From: Henricia sp. BOLD:AAB3569
Taxonomy: Eukaryota > Echinodermata > Asteroidea > Spinulosida > Echinasteridae
Reading direction: 5' to 3'
NCBI GenBank assembly: GCA_037783545.1
Contig: JBBELK010000946.1
Span: 1 to 64,000, forward strand
Length of the DNA stretch: 64,000 nt
Part shown: positions 36,301 through 51,300 of the stretch, piece by piece
Numbering within the stretch: position 1 is the first letter of the stretch
How the letters are laid out: the number at the start of each line of letters is the position of its first letter
The notes under the pieces: model-generated
What the model saw: the letters and a program-made list of their open reading frames with translations, nothing else
What the model was told of the DNA's origin: nothing
Databases searched by the model: none
Program-made: the position numbers and the translations under genes

Positions 36301-39300
36301 CAGGTTATTGTTAAGTTTCTTGTTAACAGTGGATTCAATAGCTGAACAACAGACCGCTCTGGGTTGATACGCAAATTTTCAACACCGCGTTCAACCCCGA
36401 ATCGTTTAACACTTGTTTCATCTCGCCCCCCGAGACGAACAGTGAAGATTCACACTTGTGCAACGCCAACCCGGGGCGAGCGATAATCGAGCGTTGCGCA
36501 TATATGCGTGGGTGCTGTATCCTGTCATGATCTTTGCACCAACAAGCGGAAAAATCTCAACCCGGGGCGAACTCAACCCTGCTCGTTTCACACTACCGTT
36601 TTCAACCCGGGGCGAGCGTTTCAACCCGGGCCGAAACATTTCAACCCTGGTCCCGAGCAGGGTCGAGTTCAACCCGGGTTGAAATCAATCTCGGGGTTGA
36701 ATCGTCAGTTTTTTCAAAAAGTCCTTATGAGGAGGAAAGTCTGATCCTTTATTTTCTTGAGCAGTGTACCAGTAGGTACATGTAGTGTCACAAACTGGCT
36801 ACACATGTCTTCCAGTAGATTGAGAGGGTGGGCCAGGCAGATTACTGCTGTCAACAGTGTAATGCAAGGCATAACCTTAGGGTGAGGAAGCTATGTTTAG
36901 AGGACAAGCCCTCAGGGATAAGCTCAAATTGAGGGGTGAGTTAAAGGCACAGGCTCGTCAGCAATGCGCGCGCCAAATTCGTGCCACTAAATACGCAGCT
37001 GACGAGCCTGTGCCTTTAAAGGCAAAGTAAGCTAAAAACATAGTCTTCAAGTGGTGAGATTTAAAGTCAGATTACATGATTGGAAAACTTTTAAAAACAG
37101 GAACAACAGTTACATTACTAAAGAATAATGTTGATAAACTGCCTTGTAGAAATTTCAGCCACATAGATGCAGTAATACTTCAGAAAACGGTTTTTGTGTG
37201 TGAATGAATGCTAAAAAAGTTGCCTGCAGACAACTTTAAAATTTTTTTTTTTTTTAAAAGCTAGCACTTTTAGTTGGCAAGTTCTTCCACAAAGGTACTA
37301 TTTTAGATGGGAATAAAATCATGTGATGTTTGTTACCATTGCTATAAACAGTTTTAATTGATCACGTTCAAATAACGTCACTTCCTACAAATCGCCACGT
37401 GCATCAGAATTTTAAGCATATTATTTTGTGACGCGCATCAGCTGCGCCGTATTTCTAACAAATTTAGAGCAACACACGTGCGTGTTTGAAACATGTTACA
37501 ACGTGTGCGTGCGCGTACTTGATAGCGTTTAATACGCGGTAGCATTTTTTCCTACGAAGATGGCGTCTGTGAACGTGATCAATTGGTTTTTCCTTGTCAA
37601 CTTGTGAAGTAACATTTTGGGTAAACTACATGTACCAATGATGTATTGGGGCTTTAGGCAGTGATGTGCCTTGCCTGATTGCTTTCAGTTTCATACAAGT
37701 CCAAGTGAGCACTCAAGGTATTTGAGATCAAAGTCAAGTGCACATAAGAACCATGAGCTCCTCACACTGATAACAGGGGCTTTCTCCAGTAGGGATGGGA
37801 ATTTACGGTTAATTCAGAAACCGGTTAACAATTTGGCTGACACTAAAGATTGTTGCTGGTATTTATAGATCTGCATTTGCAATGCACACAATGCCCCAAA
37901 AATAAACGTTGAACCTTTATTTAGTAAAAAAATATTTTAATTTCATGAAGTCATTACAAATAACTTTCTGAAAACTATTGTAAATTCTTTAAAAATGGGT
38001 TTCGTTTAAACGTTCGACAAAACCAGTTTTTCGTTATTTCTTTTGGTTAAATGGTTAACCGGTTAAACGTCCCATCCCTATTCTCCAGTCTAAAGCCCAT
38101 TTTGGTAATAGGGATTAATCAAATTAATATTGTCCAACAAATGCTTTGAAAACTTGTGTATTACCAGAGCGTGTCCAGGTCACATTTTTAACGCCCCGAT
38201 TTTCCCCATGGGTGTTGAGATTTTGATACCATATCTTTTGTCATTTGTTTTCATTACCATTTTCAATCCTATATTTTCAAGGATATCGTCAACAAACCAC
38301 CGATGTTTTATAAACTAATTTATCCATAAAGCAGTGCAGTAATTACACCAACCTTTTTGCTTCCACATCCAAATTGCAAATTTCCTGTTTTCTTCCCATT
38401 GGATAGTATTTTGAGGAGGTGTTTTATGTAATTGTTAGGTTAAAATGAAATTCATTTTTTTGGGAAAAATCTGAACACGCTCCTTTAATACCACATTTAC
38501 AAACTGCTACCCCTTTGAGAGAAGAGTTTAGCTTATCTGCTAGAATTTGCAGAGTGAGCAAATTTGGATGACAAATTGAACCGTCTAAAATAACTTTCTG
38601 GCATATTCGGTGTCATTTCCAATCTGAAAATCCTGAGACATGTACCACTTTTTCTCATTCTTCAGAGCTACAAGGTGCTTCTTATCCTCAACTGACAATT
38701 TACATGCCAAGGGGAACACACTACAGTACAAACTCATACAGTTCATTGATGATTCTTAGTAATTTGATGGGTTACAGCCACCAGATTTTTCTTTACTTCT
38801 AGGTTGGCATACAAATGCCTGTTTTTCTCTCCATGATGTCTTTTTATATTTAATCAACAAATCCCTAATGATTTAAGAACACAGAAGCCTCCAGAGAAAA
38901 CCTCACCCATGGGCAATGCCAGAAATGGGCAATAACTCCTTCCAAGGGAGAAGGGTCACTTACATGTACTTCCCACTTTAAGCAGCTTGACAAACTTTCT
39001 TATAGAACATGCATTTTTCTTCAATTTTATTTATTTATTTTGTTACCCTCATCCATTTGTTTTTCAAGTTTCCTCTTTAATGAGAGAGAGGGTGAAGTCT
39101 CCCTTTCCCTACTCCACCCCTAGTGACATCAGTTACCTCATTAAGATAGATTTTAATAGTAGGGGCCTACATGTATTTCTTAATCTTGTCTCAGTCAAGC
39201 CTAGCCGAGCCGAGCCATTCCAAAAAGTTTCAACCAATCTGCCATTGAGTATACATGTAGGTCACTGTACACAGCGACAAAAGCATGTGGTGTCTAACTT

Positions 39301-42300
39301 TACGTTACAAAATATATATCTGAGATGGTTTAGCCAAGATAGCCCACATAAATGTGATACATTGACACTATTTCTTGATTTCTGTGTAATCTAAACAGCA
39401 TGAGTCCTTAACCTTGTCACAGACAAATCTGCCAGGGCGACAAGAAGTCAGAGTTATCTTACATGACTTCTGGCTATATTTTGAGGAATTGAATAACCAG
39501 TGTAATGTAACAATCTTACATTCAACAATTTTTCTGATACCCAATTTAAGAGCTGTTTGGTTTTTTTTCTAATAGTTGACTAGAATTCGCGACTAGCCAT
39601 CAATGGACAGAGTTTGCTTGTGCCAAAATGGTTAAACTGTAGTCAGCTACATGTAGGCTCAAAGTTGTCTATGGTGTACAATATTTAACGATGGAGGAAG
39701 GAAAAGAGCCAAACAAAAAGAGAAGATCAGAACATAATTGGTATTTTCAGCCATGACCCAAGGCTACTAGTATCATAAATCAAATCACTTAAGAAAAGCA
39801 TCAACCAATTTAAACCACATATTTTCCTTTTCAATTCGTAGCGGTGACAAGCAAAACTTTCAAAAGTAGGAAATCAGCTTACGAACTGACAAATTGCGTG
39901 CCTGAAGCCAACAGGTCAGTGAACCCTGGTGACTCCAACATTTTCCCAGCAATTTACACTCGTGACAAATGGAGCTTTTCAGACTTTCAAAATCAATGAA
40001 CTTCAAGAGTTTTCCCTCGGAGGAAAGGTGGCACCAAACAAAGACGAGGCTCCTCCGGCTCTTAGAGGGAGAGAAATTGAACTTTTGGTCAAAGAACTCC
40101 AACAGGGACCAAACCACATGGGTTTCAATAGCAAAGGAAACTGCTCGGGTGGCTGTCTTAACTACCATCAACATTTCAGCATTTTTTGTCGTTCTACTGG
40201 TGTTTTATCACCGTTCAACTGCTGCAAAACCACCGCAACACCAATTTTGGACATTGACAGCGTGGACCGACTTTTCTTTTTACCAACATTAGAATAAATG
40301 CCCACATTTAAACTACAGTGAATAGAATGACCGCCGCCCGGAGATACGGCTTAAAAATTACAAAAAATAGTACCAGATCGAATAACCTGATAGTTGAAAA
40401 GTACACCACAGCCAGAATTACTGAGGTATTATAAGGGATGGCCAAGATTGAAAACCCGAACGATATGTACATGTACATGTAATACCCGAATGACGAAACT
40501 TTAAAAGTTACCCCAACTTGTTTAAGTTTTGCTACGCAAGCCCAAACCGTGATAGCCCCTTTAAACTAGAAAAATCTTACTGTTGATGCGGCGTTGACAA
40601 CAAGTTTACAATTCCAAACTACTGGGTTGAAATCTTCACCCCGGCTTGAAATAATGACTGTGAAACAAGCAAGGTCGAGTTTGTCCCCTCCCCATCCCCC
40701 TCCCTGTCCCTGTCTTCTGTCAGTCTGCCCTGGTCTCCCACTTCTGTCCCCTACCCTGTTCCCCTATCGCTGTCTTCCCATCATCCCACCCAGTCATCCC
40801 ACCCTGCCCCCACCCCCAATCCAGTGTTCTCCACTGCTAACAATTTTGTCCGGGCACATTGAGCAGCACCCTCAAGAGAATCTGTGTTCACCGCGTGAGG
40901 GCACTGTTCTAACCGAATGCATGCAACTGCTACCCCCGGTATGGCCGTTATCAACCACGGATTGGGTCGCTGATGCGATAGATATATGCATGGTACATTG
41001 TAAGTGAACGTTAATGACACCAGTGCCTAGCGAATCATGTTTGGTGACTTTACACCTAATTTTGGAATGACTTGGCTGTACTTTCAAAGTGTTTTAGAGG
41101 GGAAAATTTATTATTGTGTGGGCGGCCAAGTTTTTTTATTTTGATGATTTTGTCGGGTGGCACACCCGGCCGGACAAAAATGGTAGTGGAGAACATCTCC
41201 CACCCCAGGGCAGGAAATTCGTCACTTTTGGAGGAGTCTTTTGGAGTTTAGAAAGGGCACTTCTATTGGAAAATGAAAAAGTCTATGGGAGGATTGCAAG
41301 AGGGCACCAAGGCCAAGACCAGGGGCAACGAAGGCAATGGCCTATCCATGCCCTCCATGAATTACCAGCCCTGCTACCCTCTTCCCTTTACCCTACATGT
41401 ATCATCCCACCCCCTATTGTGTTGATTAGCAAGATGCAAACATCTTTAACATTTTCATGCAAACTGGATGGACAGACAGAAATCAGTATTATATAGGCTC
41501 GCCTTTGCTTCACAACGACCGAGATGCATGTATTTTTTTTATTGGAAGGACTTACACTTACAGTGGAATGAGTGGATATATAAAAATCCAATTATGAAGG
41601 CATAACACCCTCCTGACAAGCATAAAGAGACTGTAATTGCCATCCTACGGTTCACAGTCAATTCCCCACATTTTTCCCAAGCTCAGCTTGGCAGGATACT
41701 AACAACTGAGTGGACAAACACATGACCCCCTCGGAAGATGAAACGTAGAGCAATAAAAAGCAACGACACTTCATATCACACTGCGTCCTGTGACGATTGG
41801 TCAGCCTAAAGCTTTCAGGCCAACAAACAGAAACAATTTGATGGATACACAAAATTGACCCTTGGCTACATGTATTTCAATCTCGTCCAATTTTTAAAAA
41901 TTTAATTTTTATTTGCTGCAAATTGGTACAAGGGTCAAATCTGCTACAAAGTTGCTAAGTGATATCTATCTTATAATTAGATTTGGGTTTGAATTTGAAA
42001 TTTTCTAAAGATATTGAGCAAGTCTGAGGGTGTTGGCTGTATACAAAATGTATTTAAGTTGACCCGTGGGGTAGCAAATTTAAAGTCAAATTGTTCCAAT
42101 TTGTGTTTAGGTTTCCTCAACGAAAATTAGAATAAGATGGCCTGGCCTGATTGTGACATTTCCCCTAACAGTTCCCAAAATATTGAGATTCACTGCCTTG
42201 CCCAGGGACACAGACACATTGGCATTAGTGGGACTCAAACCCATAACTTGTGAATCATGAATACAGCTGTGTACCCACTACACCACATATATGTACGCAT

Positions 42301-45300
42301 AGAATAAACTTGCCCTTTAAAAATATATGCTTGAATTCTGGCGGACTGTTCTTGACACTAGTAACTTGTTCTCCATTGGTGTGTGATCAGGTGGTGTGTG
42401 ATCCTGTTCCGAGTGCATTGTTCTCGGGTCGTGTTCCCATCATTTGGGCGCAAGAAACTGAATTTTCCTCTCAGTGCAGTTGTTTGAACTCAGTACCAGC
42501 TGAGTATTATTAGCTAACACCCTGCAATGAACTTCTCCATCTGACGTTATCAATCAGACATGCCTAGCCATTGCAAGAGTGTCAAACAAACAAATCACCT
42601 TACACATAAAAGGGGGTTAACAAAAGGCTGGATCAATTTACAGAAACAGGTGGCCTAATTTGCCACAGTCAATTGACCAGATTGTAAGTTGGATTTCTTG
42701 TAAACCTCCTGATGGGATCAGAAAAGACAGATGATATTCATGAATAATTTCATTTTAGCTTTGAGAAATAAGCTGCTCAGCAGGTCATTTACGAGGCCTA
42801 CATTTCATGAAGTTGGTGTTGTGGTACTTTCCTTGAAGGAATTGCCATAAGAAGCACCAAAAACTTGTCATAAATAGAAACTTTCTAATTTCAAAAGTTG
42901 CCAGGTTTGCACAGAATTATACTTAGAATTATTTGTTTTTAACTTTATTAAATTAGTTAGAGACACAAAACTTTATAGTCTCACTCTGAAATTTGGATCA
43001 AACAAACTTGGTTAATTAAACAAATTCTGTTTTAACTCAAATCAAAAATATATTCCATCAAATGAAGAACAGTCTCCTATGCTCAACTTAAAACTCGACT
43101 TACTCATAAAACTCACTTTTGAAACCCAATTTCATTGAGTTGTCTGTTTAGGATTAAAAAAATGCTTAGCACAAAAATGTTTAGCTTTACAAGTTAAAAC
43201 ATCATGCCATCAGTGTTACTTTTTCATTGGTATTCTACTAGTACATGTATGTACCAATTTGTGCTAAGCACATATTTGGTTGACTTGGTTACTGAAATTG
43301 GCCACCAAATTTGTCTGGGGAGCAAGCTACACCAATTATAATTCAAGTTTACCTGGATCCTTGCTCAGAACGTCAATAACTGCGTAGGACCTACTGCAAA
43401 TTAACTCCTACCAAGAATGTGGCACATACAATTACCGGCATATCTAAACAAATTCAGGAATAGCAGGTGAGCGTACTGCATGCCCTGCATTCTTGGAAGA
43501 CAAAGTTCTCCAGTTTAATACTAGACTTGACACACTGACATCTCATGCAGGTTTTCAATTTAGCCACAGCATCTTGTAGACTATACATACAGGTGCCATC
43601 CAAAGTCAACATTTTCACAGGTCTGCAAAACGTAGGAAGGGGGGGGGGGGGGGTGGAGGTGGGGAGTTGTGGCGGGAGGTGCACAGTGGCGTAACTAGGG
43701 TGAAACATCTGAGGGGGCACCTGGGGGTGCACACAATTATCCAGGGGGGCACTAACCCTCTAAAATGTTGTAAAATAAAAAAAAAATACATATTTTCGAA
43801 TTTCCGGGTCAGGTTTGGTGACCTTGATGCATCTCAAAAAAGACAGAACTTGTTCTTGTCTTTCACTGATGGAGATCTTCGGATCAAAATGTCCGACTCC
43901 TAAAATCAGAAATAGTACTAATAGCTTCTGTTAAACAACACAATAATGAACTGTATTCCTTTAGGCTGACTTACCTTGCACATACCATCCACACATATTT
44001 CCGTTGTTGACGATTTTCGGCATGGCGTACCATCGACCACTTTATCGGCAAGTTTGGCAAAGAAATGTACCCCAACACCTTTGCAGTTCAGCTCACATAA
44101 ATTAGGCTCTGCAAACACAAAGAAAAACGTATATTTTCTAATTGCTAAAATCATGTTTCCTAACCAAATTTACACTTTCTGTGGCAATTATCATGTTATA
44201 TTAGGGAGAATAAGTGGCAAAGGTGTACGGTATTTATACCACTTTGAGTTCTGGTTAAAATCTGGTTTGAAGTTTTGTACAGAGACGTGTATAAGAACTT
44301 TTACGTTTGCAGTAAGAATTGAGAAGTTACCCATTAATGTTTTTCCTTAAAATAACTAATCAAGCATTAGTAAGTGCAGATTTAAGGGAAACTTCAAAAT
44401 TTAAAAATGGGGAAAAAAATTAAATTTTCTAAGGAAATAATGTCTTCCTTAAAATGACTTATTTAGCCATCAGTTCCCAAAACACAGCTCAATAGAGTAA
44501 ACAATCAATAAAAGAAAGCAGTTTGAAGTTTGTCAAAAAGAGTAACGTCAGGCCTAATTTCTCAAATGAACTCCCATTTTAAGATTTGGGTTAACCATGC
44601 ACGGACACCCACAGGATTTGCCTTTTTATGATCCACATGTACATGTATTTATTAGTTTGATGATTAAAAACACAAAATTATGAGGAAAAAATGTCATGAT
44701 TTTGCTAAGGAAAAACTTGTCTCATAGAGGTTTAGAGCGTGGTAATCTTTCCAAAGTATTAAACACAAACGTTGATCATTCATCACCTGTTCATTCAATC
44801 ATTGATCCAGTGGTAGGCTAATGTCCGGAAACTGGGCATCCACAATAATTTAAAGTGTCACCATTCGACTCAACATGTTTACTTAAAATGTATAAATTAA
44901 ACAACTTGAACATATCTTTGAAACATCTAACCATAAAAACTCCGTTTCCTGTATTCATACAACCATCATCATCACGTCAAGAAGTTTGTTTTCCTTACAT
45001 TTTCAGACCTGTTCGAGCATGTGTACGTCAGTGTTGAAGTCGGCAGAGGGCGCCCTTACAGTTTTCCAGTCAGCTGGTATCTTTGGTCAGCTCAGCTGGG
45101 CTCACTGTGAACATCACGGTCCGTCATTTCCAGCCGATGTTGCAATCGATTTTTTTGTTATTTCCAGTTTAAAAAAAAAGAAACATGCCCAATCTCCAAA
45201 TATCCAATTTGCGGCCATCTGTGTTTAATAATTCCGAGCTTTTGTGCCTTAGAGTTCTTACCTTTAACCCTTCTGAACACATAACTTCCGTTTGGGCGAT

Positions 45301-48300
45301 CGAGTCAGCCGCATATTAATTAACCCTTCATTAATTAACCCTTTTATCGCATGCTTATGGCAACTTTTTTTGTTACTCGCTACCCACCTCTTTGTATTGT
45401 TTTCCACTGGTAGAGTTTTCCCATAAACGGTACGTTGTTGTGGCTTTCGCACTGCTCTTGTCTAAAGTCCTTGTTCGTTGGACATAACTTTGGGAGGAAA
45501 AATAGAAGATTATAAAAAGTGCACGCTCGGTGCCGACGCAGATGAAACGTAAAGAAAATAAAACAGGATGTTTTAGTATTGGTTTTAATGCAGTAATTAA
45601 AAAATATTTTAACCAATTATTACTTTGGGCTTACCTCTGAATTGCACAGTTTGTATTGCTTGTAGAGACCCACGCAATGCGTGCTTTCTCTTAATTTTCC
45701 CCTGCGATAAAACCAGATGAAGAAAAAAAAATAGACATTTGTAAATGGCGTCTTTTAGGCCTATAGGCTACAGATACATGTACAATCTAACAGATTAGTT
45801 ATAGTTTGTACTGGAGGCATTTTGTAACTTTAGTAATACGTCAGATACATGTTTTCGGTTATGGTCACGAAAACAAACCCGACAACGCTCTACTGATGAG
45901 GCGAAAGAAGATCGGGAGCTGAGAGACATGCGAGGTGGCAAGGGCGCCCTCGGTCAGCTCAAGACGTCCAGACATTGCAGCCAATCTCGCGATCATGGGA
46001 TTAAGACATCGATGATAAATGAATACTCTTCCTTTGAGGGCCGTTATTAATAGGCTCCACGTGTTGCCCACTGACCAGATAGCAGTTATCATGGTTACCC
46101 AGCGGCTCCTAGTACACCCACCCAGTTTCCGCCTCTCATCCCGGCCCGTTGTTCTTAGCCGTTCAGAACAGTTTAAAATATAATCCCACTTCACGCCCTG
46201 AACTTGAACAAAACTTTCGACCAGTCGGGATACCTTTAGGCAAAATCGGTGGGACAAATCCAAGATAGGATTTAAAAGCGGGGCATTTAATTAAAACAGC
46301 AATATTCTCATTGGCAACGAGATAATTGGTTACTAAACAAACGCATATTGATGAAATAAAATGTCGGTGTCTGGTTTAACAAGGCAATTTTTACTTAAAT
46401 TTGACCCATTTAAAGAGCTAAAAAAAACTATTTCTAACATTCTCTTTCTCCTCTAAATTCAGAGTACTGGTTAGCCTTTTTTATGATTGTGATTTTTAAA
46501 TGATCACTAAAAAAAATACGGTATTTTTATTTGCTGTGGCCTTCAATACAACGTAGTCCTCGGCGCGGACTGCACTGAAGCACGCACCAATTTGAGCTTA
46601 TCGCAAATTGGTGGCGTGCTTCAGCATGCGCACTTTAGAGCAAGTTCGATCAAGCAACTATGAGCAAGTTCGGGTGGGCGACTATAGTTAACTAGACTAA
46701 CCTACCCCCGGGGCTTGGTTCCTCTAGTCAGACTAGCTAGTCAAACGACGCAGCGTTCGGGTGACATAAAGCAAGTTCGGGCGGGCGAATATAGTTAACT
46801 AGACTAACCATATTCGATCTAGATGTCACTCGAACGCTGCGTCGTTTGACTAACTAGTCTGACTTGAGGAACCAAGCCCCGGGGGTAGGTTAGTCTAGTT
46901 AACTATATAGTCGCCCGCACTGCCCATATCGACTATGGTTAAGTCTAGTCGCCCACCCGAACTTGCTCTTATAGTTCACTATAGTCGACTAGAGTCCCTT
47001 GAACAACGGAAATTACTAGTTGCTTGATCGAACTTGGCCTTAGTAGCTCAAACGTGACGTAGACAATGAACAAGTACCGGTTTGTTTGCTGCCACCACGT
47101 GTTTTAAAAGTCTTCCATTGCTACACTATGCTAAACTCATTCACGGGTGGTTCCCCAGCGGCGAAAATGTGTCAAGTTTTCCAATTATTTCCCATTTCCT
47201 ATTCGACATCCGCGATTTTGTTTCAGCCACAAGTGAGTTCCTCAGAATAACAAACACCTAAAGATTTACTTCTAAAGCAACCTGCATTGTTTCAAACATT
47301 GTTTTATTAGCGTTTTATTGTTGTCGCCTCAAAACGGAATTATTGGCTGGCAAAGTAAACTAGTTGCATCGCGGCTTTTGGTGGAACTGCAAAATGGCAT
47401 CAATGCCCATTACTTGTCATCGCTTCAGTTATCGCCTCAAATTGTCGCCTTGTGGAGTTTGAAAAAAACCACCGATAAATTGTTTTTCTCTCTCAAAGCA
47501 AAAAGTTTTGAGCCGATAACTGGAACGATAGTTTGAGCGATTTCAGCAATAACTTATTTTTATCACCTCTGGAAGTTATCGTATAGGCCTATAGACCGTA
47601 TCGAATAGCCGCCATCTTGTACGGCAACCTTTTGACATTTAATTTGGTCAATAATGCGTGCAACCATGTTTATCCCCATGGGACAAATAATTTAACTGCC
47701 CTACAAGATGACAGCTGTTCGATATGGTCTATAATGGGGTTTAGTCTTTAAAGTTGAATACAAAATAACTTTTCCGTCCACTCCCTGATCGTATATGGGC
47801 TATATGATTTATACATTGAGCTATGATTCGGCACGATCGAGACGTTATTCTGACAGTGACCCCACCCCGACTTAGGCCTACCAGATCAAAGTAGGGTGGG
47901 TCTGGGTTCATCGAAAAGGGCAGTCGCCGTCAGACGGCAAGAGGGATCATGCTCTAGGATCAGTGGGGTTGAGATGGCTGAAATTGGCGGGCCATAGGAA
48001 TGCTGCAGAGGACTGATAAACGGCGCGACTCCATTCGATTACCGATTACGCATACATGCACTCGGACAGACCAGGGATTACGCATGCTCTCGGACTAGAC
48101 CAGGGAAAGGGGAAAATGGTGAAAGGTCAGTGGGGATGGGCGGGGCATATAATGTCGTCAAGGATTAGGGTGTAATGCATTTCTTGAAAGGTATGCACAT
48201 TAACGTTTCATAATTGCGTATTTTAGCTCCCAAACCCCCTCTCATTCAAAAGCTATATGATCAGCAAGCCGCGGCCGCGATGCACCCGCTCTGAGCAGTG

Positions 48301-51300
48301 CCCTCGCGCGGTAACAGTGACCAGCCCTATGAACAGATTGCCCCCACGTACATATTTCTTGCACAAGCTTCCCCCCCCCCCCCCCCCCCCCAACATGCTT
48401 AACCCTGCACTGGTATAGTCAATTTTATTTGTCAAATTGAATGACCTGAGTAAATGCAATAATTATTATCTTCAACGATATCACTGGAATGGGCAGACAG
48501 CGCCATTGAGCTAACAACACAAACAAACGAACCAAACAAGAAACGCAGTATACATACAGCTTCAGCTTTGTACCTGATGGCACCCGATATCATCACTTTG
48601 CGCGCAATACACCATATGTCTATATGTGAGTAGTGTGTAAGGCCTTAATGAAACAATATATTGTTCGTTTATGCAAATTTATGCTAACTATAAGCATTAC
48701 ATCGTGCATATAATTTGCATAAATAGAATGCCTCACTACTTTTATATATGAACTTCAAAAAGTCAGCTGAAAGTGCAAGTGAAGCAGCCAATGCAACACG
48801 CAAAAGGCCTGACCGACGCTCCGTGCCAACAACCGAGTTGACAACCGCTCCAAACAGCATGTACTAGATACATCAACACTTGAAATACTTTTTTTCATAT
48901 AATTGATACCACTTAAAATACCCCAACATCACAATCCGTGCGTGTGAAGATAGTTTCATCTCAACCGCTCCTGCACCGGAATGTATAGGCCTACTGTACT
49001 GATGCAGTTCGAGAGGGGAATGTGATGCCACGTCTGTGCTTGCTATTAAAGGTCCGTTGTATTATTGCAATGACCCAACATTTTACTTGAGTTGACAAGA
49101 AAAACGTATTCAAAGTGTTGATAACAATGGTAACAAACACCACATGAATTTTTGCTTTCCAAAATGGCAGATTTGTGTCAACAATTAACACGAAAAACTT
49201 GCATGAATTTTAAAGGTTTTCTTAAACACTGCTGCATCTATAGTTTACCAACATTTTCTTCAGGTATGTAATGATGTTGCTAACTCCAGGAATGCACAAA
49301 AAAAGATTAATTTGCGAATGATACAATGATCTTCAAAGTCGCCATTGCTATCATCAACGAGCTAACGGAATAGATCACGTTGATTTTCCCCGTCATATTC
49401 ACCAACCTCGTTTCTTACCACGTGATCTCTCTCTTGTCCTAATCTCGATTCTCCACCTCGTTCACCGTTTTAACCATTCTCTGTATGTTACCGCTTTGTT
49501 TTAACCAATTACATGACTGAATCCAATCGCTACCTGTTGCCCCTCCCCCCATCTGGGCCCCCTGCTCTTTACCCCTCCCCTCTGCTCCTCATAAGACACG
49601 CCCTATACTATGAGCTGCTACCCATCCTCCACACGTCCTTGAGCACGCAGACCTTGAGCCCCAGTTTGCCCTCCCCTCTGCTGCTCTTTACCCCTCCCCT
49701 CTGCTCCTCATAAGACACGCCCTATACTATGAGCCGCTACCCCTCCTCCACACGTCCTACAACACTTAGACCGTGAGCCCCAGTTGCTCCTCCCCCTCCC
49801 CTGCTCCTTACCCATCCCCTCTGCTCCTCATAAGACACGCCCTACGCTGAGCCGCCACCCCTCCTCCACACGTTCTTGAGCATGCAGACCACGAGCCCCA
49901 GTTGGCCCAGTAGGAGAGAACCGGCAGTCTGTTTAATCCTCGTCTCTGTAAGAGGGAAAAAAAATGAAAGGAAAGAAGACATCGTGAGTTAAAGTCCTTC
50001 AGAATTTGACATTTATACCGAACTGGTCGCTGGTTGCGTTTATCTCTCGTTTTCAAAATCCAGACACTTTTTTCATTTTAGGGATTGTTCGTTTATTATA
50101 CAATGTGAACTTGAAATGAACACTGGCCGGACGTTACCCACAATTACTTGCAATTATTGCGAGCAACTGATGACTCAACAGAAATGAATAAAACTCGCTT
50201 GGGAGCTCCACCAACTATAGTCCGCGTCTGTGAATGAATTTCTCTCTACTAACAGGAAAAATAAACACTGCCACAGATTTCGATCTGTGGGTCATAGCCA
50301 GCCTTTCTTTAAATTGAAAGACTATAGATTAACGGGAAGTTTATATTGAAGGGTACATAGGAGAAATAGCAGCTCCCATGAAACATACAAGCTAGACGTT
50401 CCTGTGACTGCTGTATCGAGGGATAGCAGTTAAAGGCACAGGCTCGTCAGCAATGCGCGCACGCCAAATTCGCGCCACGAAATACGCAGCTTCATGCCTT
50501 TGCTATGGAGCTGCGTATTTCGTGGCACGAATTTGGCGCGCGCGCATTGCTGACGAGCCTGTGCCTTCGGAGTTGGCCGCTTACTCTCCAATGTAAATGT
50601 TGTAAATGTTTTTGTATATGTCCATGAACGAAAATAAATCCTGCAATTAATAAACCCCAATAGGTATGTGGGCATAGGGCCACAACTGTTCGTTTTGACA
50701 CATTCATGTCTAAATGCAACAGGTGCACTAACAGACCACTAACTATTTCTCCGAAGTACAATTTACTGGGACACACTGAATATACAAATATATATACGAC
50801 GGAGGGGGTATTTAATACCGCATGGTGATTGAGTCCCAACGCGAAACATTAAATTAGAAAGAAAAACATTCTCAGCGGTAACCGTTTAGCTGCTTAGGCT
50901 CTGTCCAGCAGGGGATTAACACTCAAGCTTTTTTGTTAGTTTTACCCATTATCACACTTTCCCTGTTCCAAGCGGTATAATCGACATTTTTATCCCAATG
51001 CATGCCGAGCGGATTCCTCAGTCTGTTAAGGTTTTGCTCCCAATTTTCAAAAGCACGCGAACATTTCACACTTTCCGGCCGTAACACAATGCCTCTCCAA
51101 ACCAAAAACCACAGTACTTATCCAAACAGATCATAATTCAATAAAAGAATTCAATTTTAAAAACAGCGGTTACACTGAAACTTTAATTCGTTCACACGTG
51201 ACGAGGTCGACCTTTTAATATTGAAAACTGGACATGTTTTGCGCGGTATCACACCATTTAGGCTACCAAAATATGGGCTAGCTCTTCGAGAAAGATTTGA

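Larger units (their letters stand above)
34966..43974 (-). other. Intron 5, proximal part
   Basis: Contains the alternative first exon, MITEs and dispersed repeats listed separately. I see nothing recognisable in 35700-36340, 38490-40590, 41210-42180 and 42310-43630 beyond homopolymer and short SINE-like fragments. Confidence 0.7.
44109..45387 (-). other. Intron 4
   Basis: A 1.3 kb intron. It includes copies of two dispersed repeats (44130-44260 and 44575-44760); the rest is AT-rich with no recognisable feature. Confidence 0.85.
45702..49811 (-). other. Intron 2
   Basis: A 4.1 kb intron with a perfect hairpin, a large foldback, a small MITE, a poly(C) tract, a family B repeat and the decayed TSR1 exon copies, all listed. 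I recognise nothing in 45710-46570, 47050-47585 and 47740-48360. Confidence 0.85.

Noticed and set aside
40594-41007. 137-codon proline-rich ORF
   Set aside because: Low-complexity C/T tract followed by a dispersed repeat.
45865-46263. 132-codon minus-strand ORF considered as another alternative first exon
   Set aside because: No hydrophobic leader at the start and no donor in the phase needed to join exon 3 or 4.
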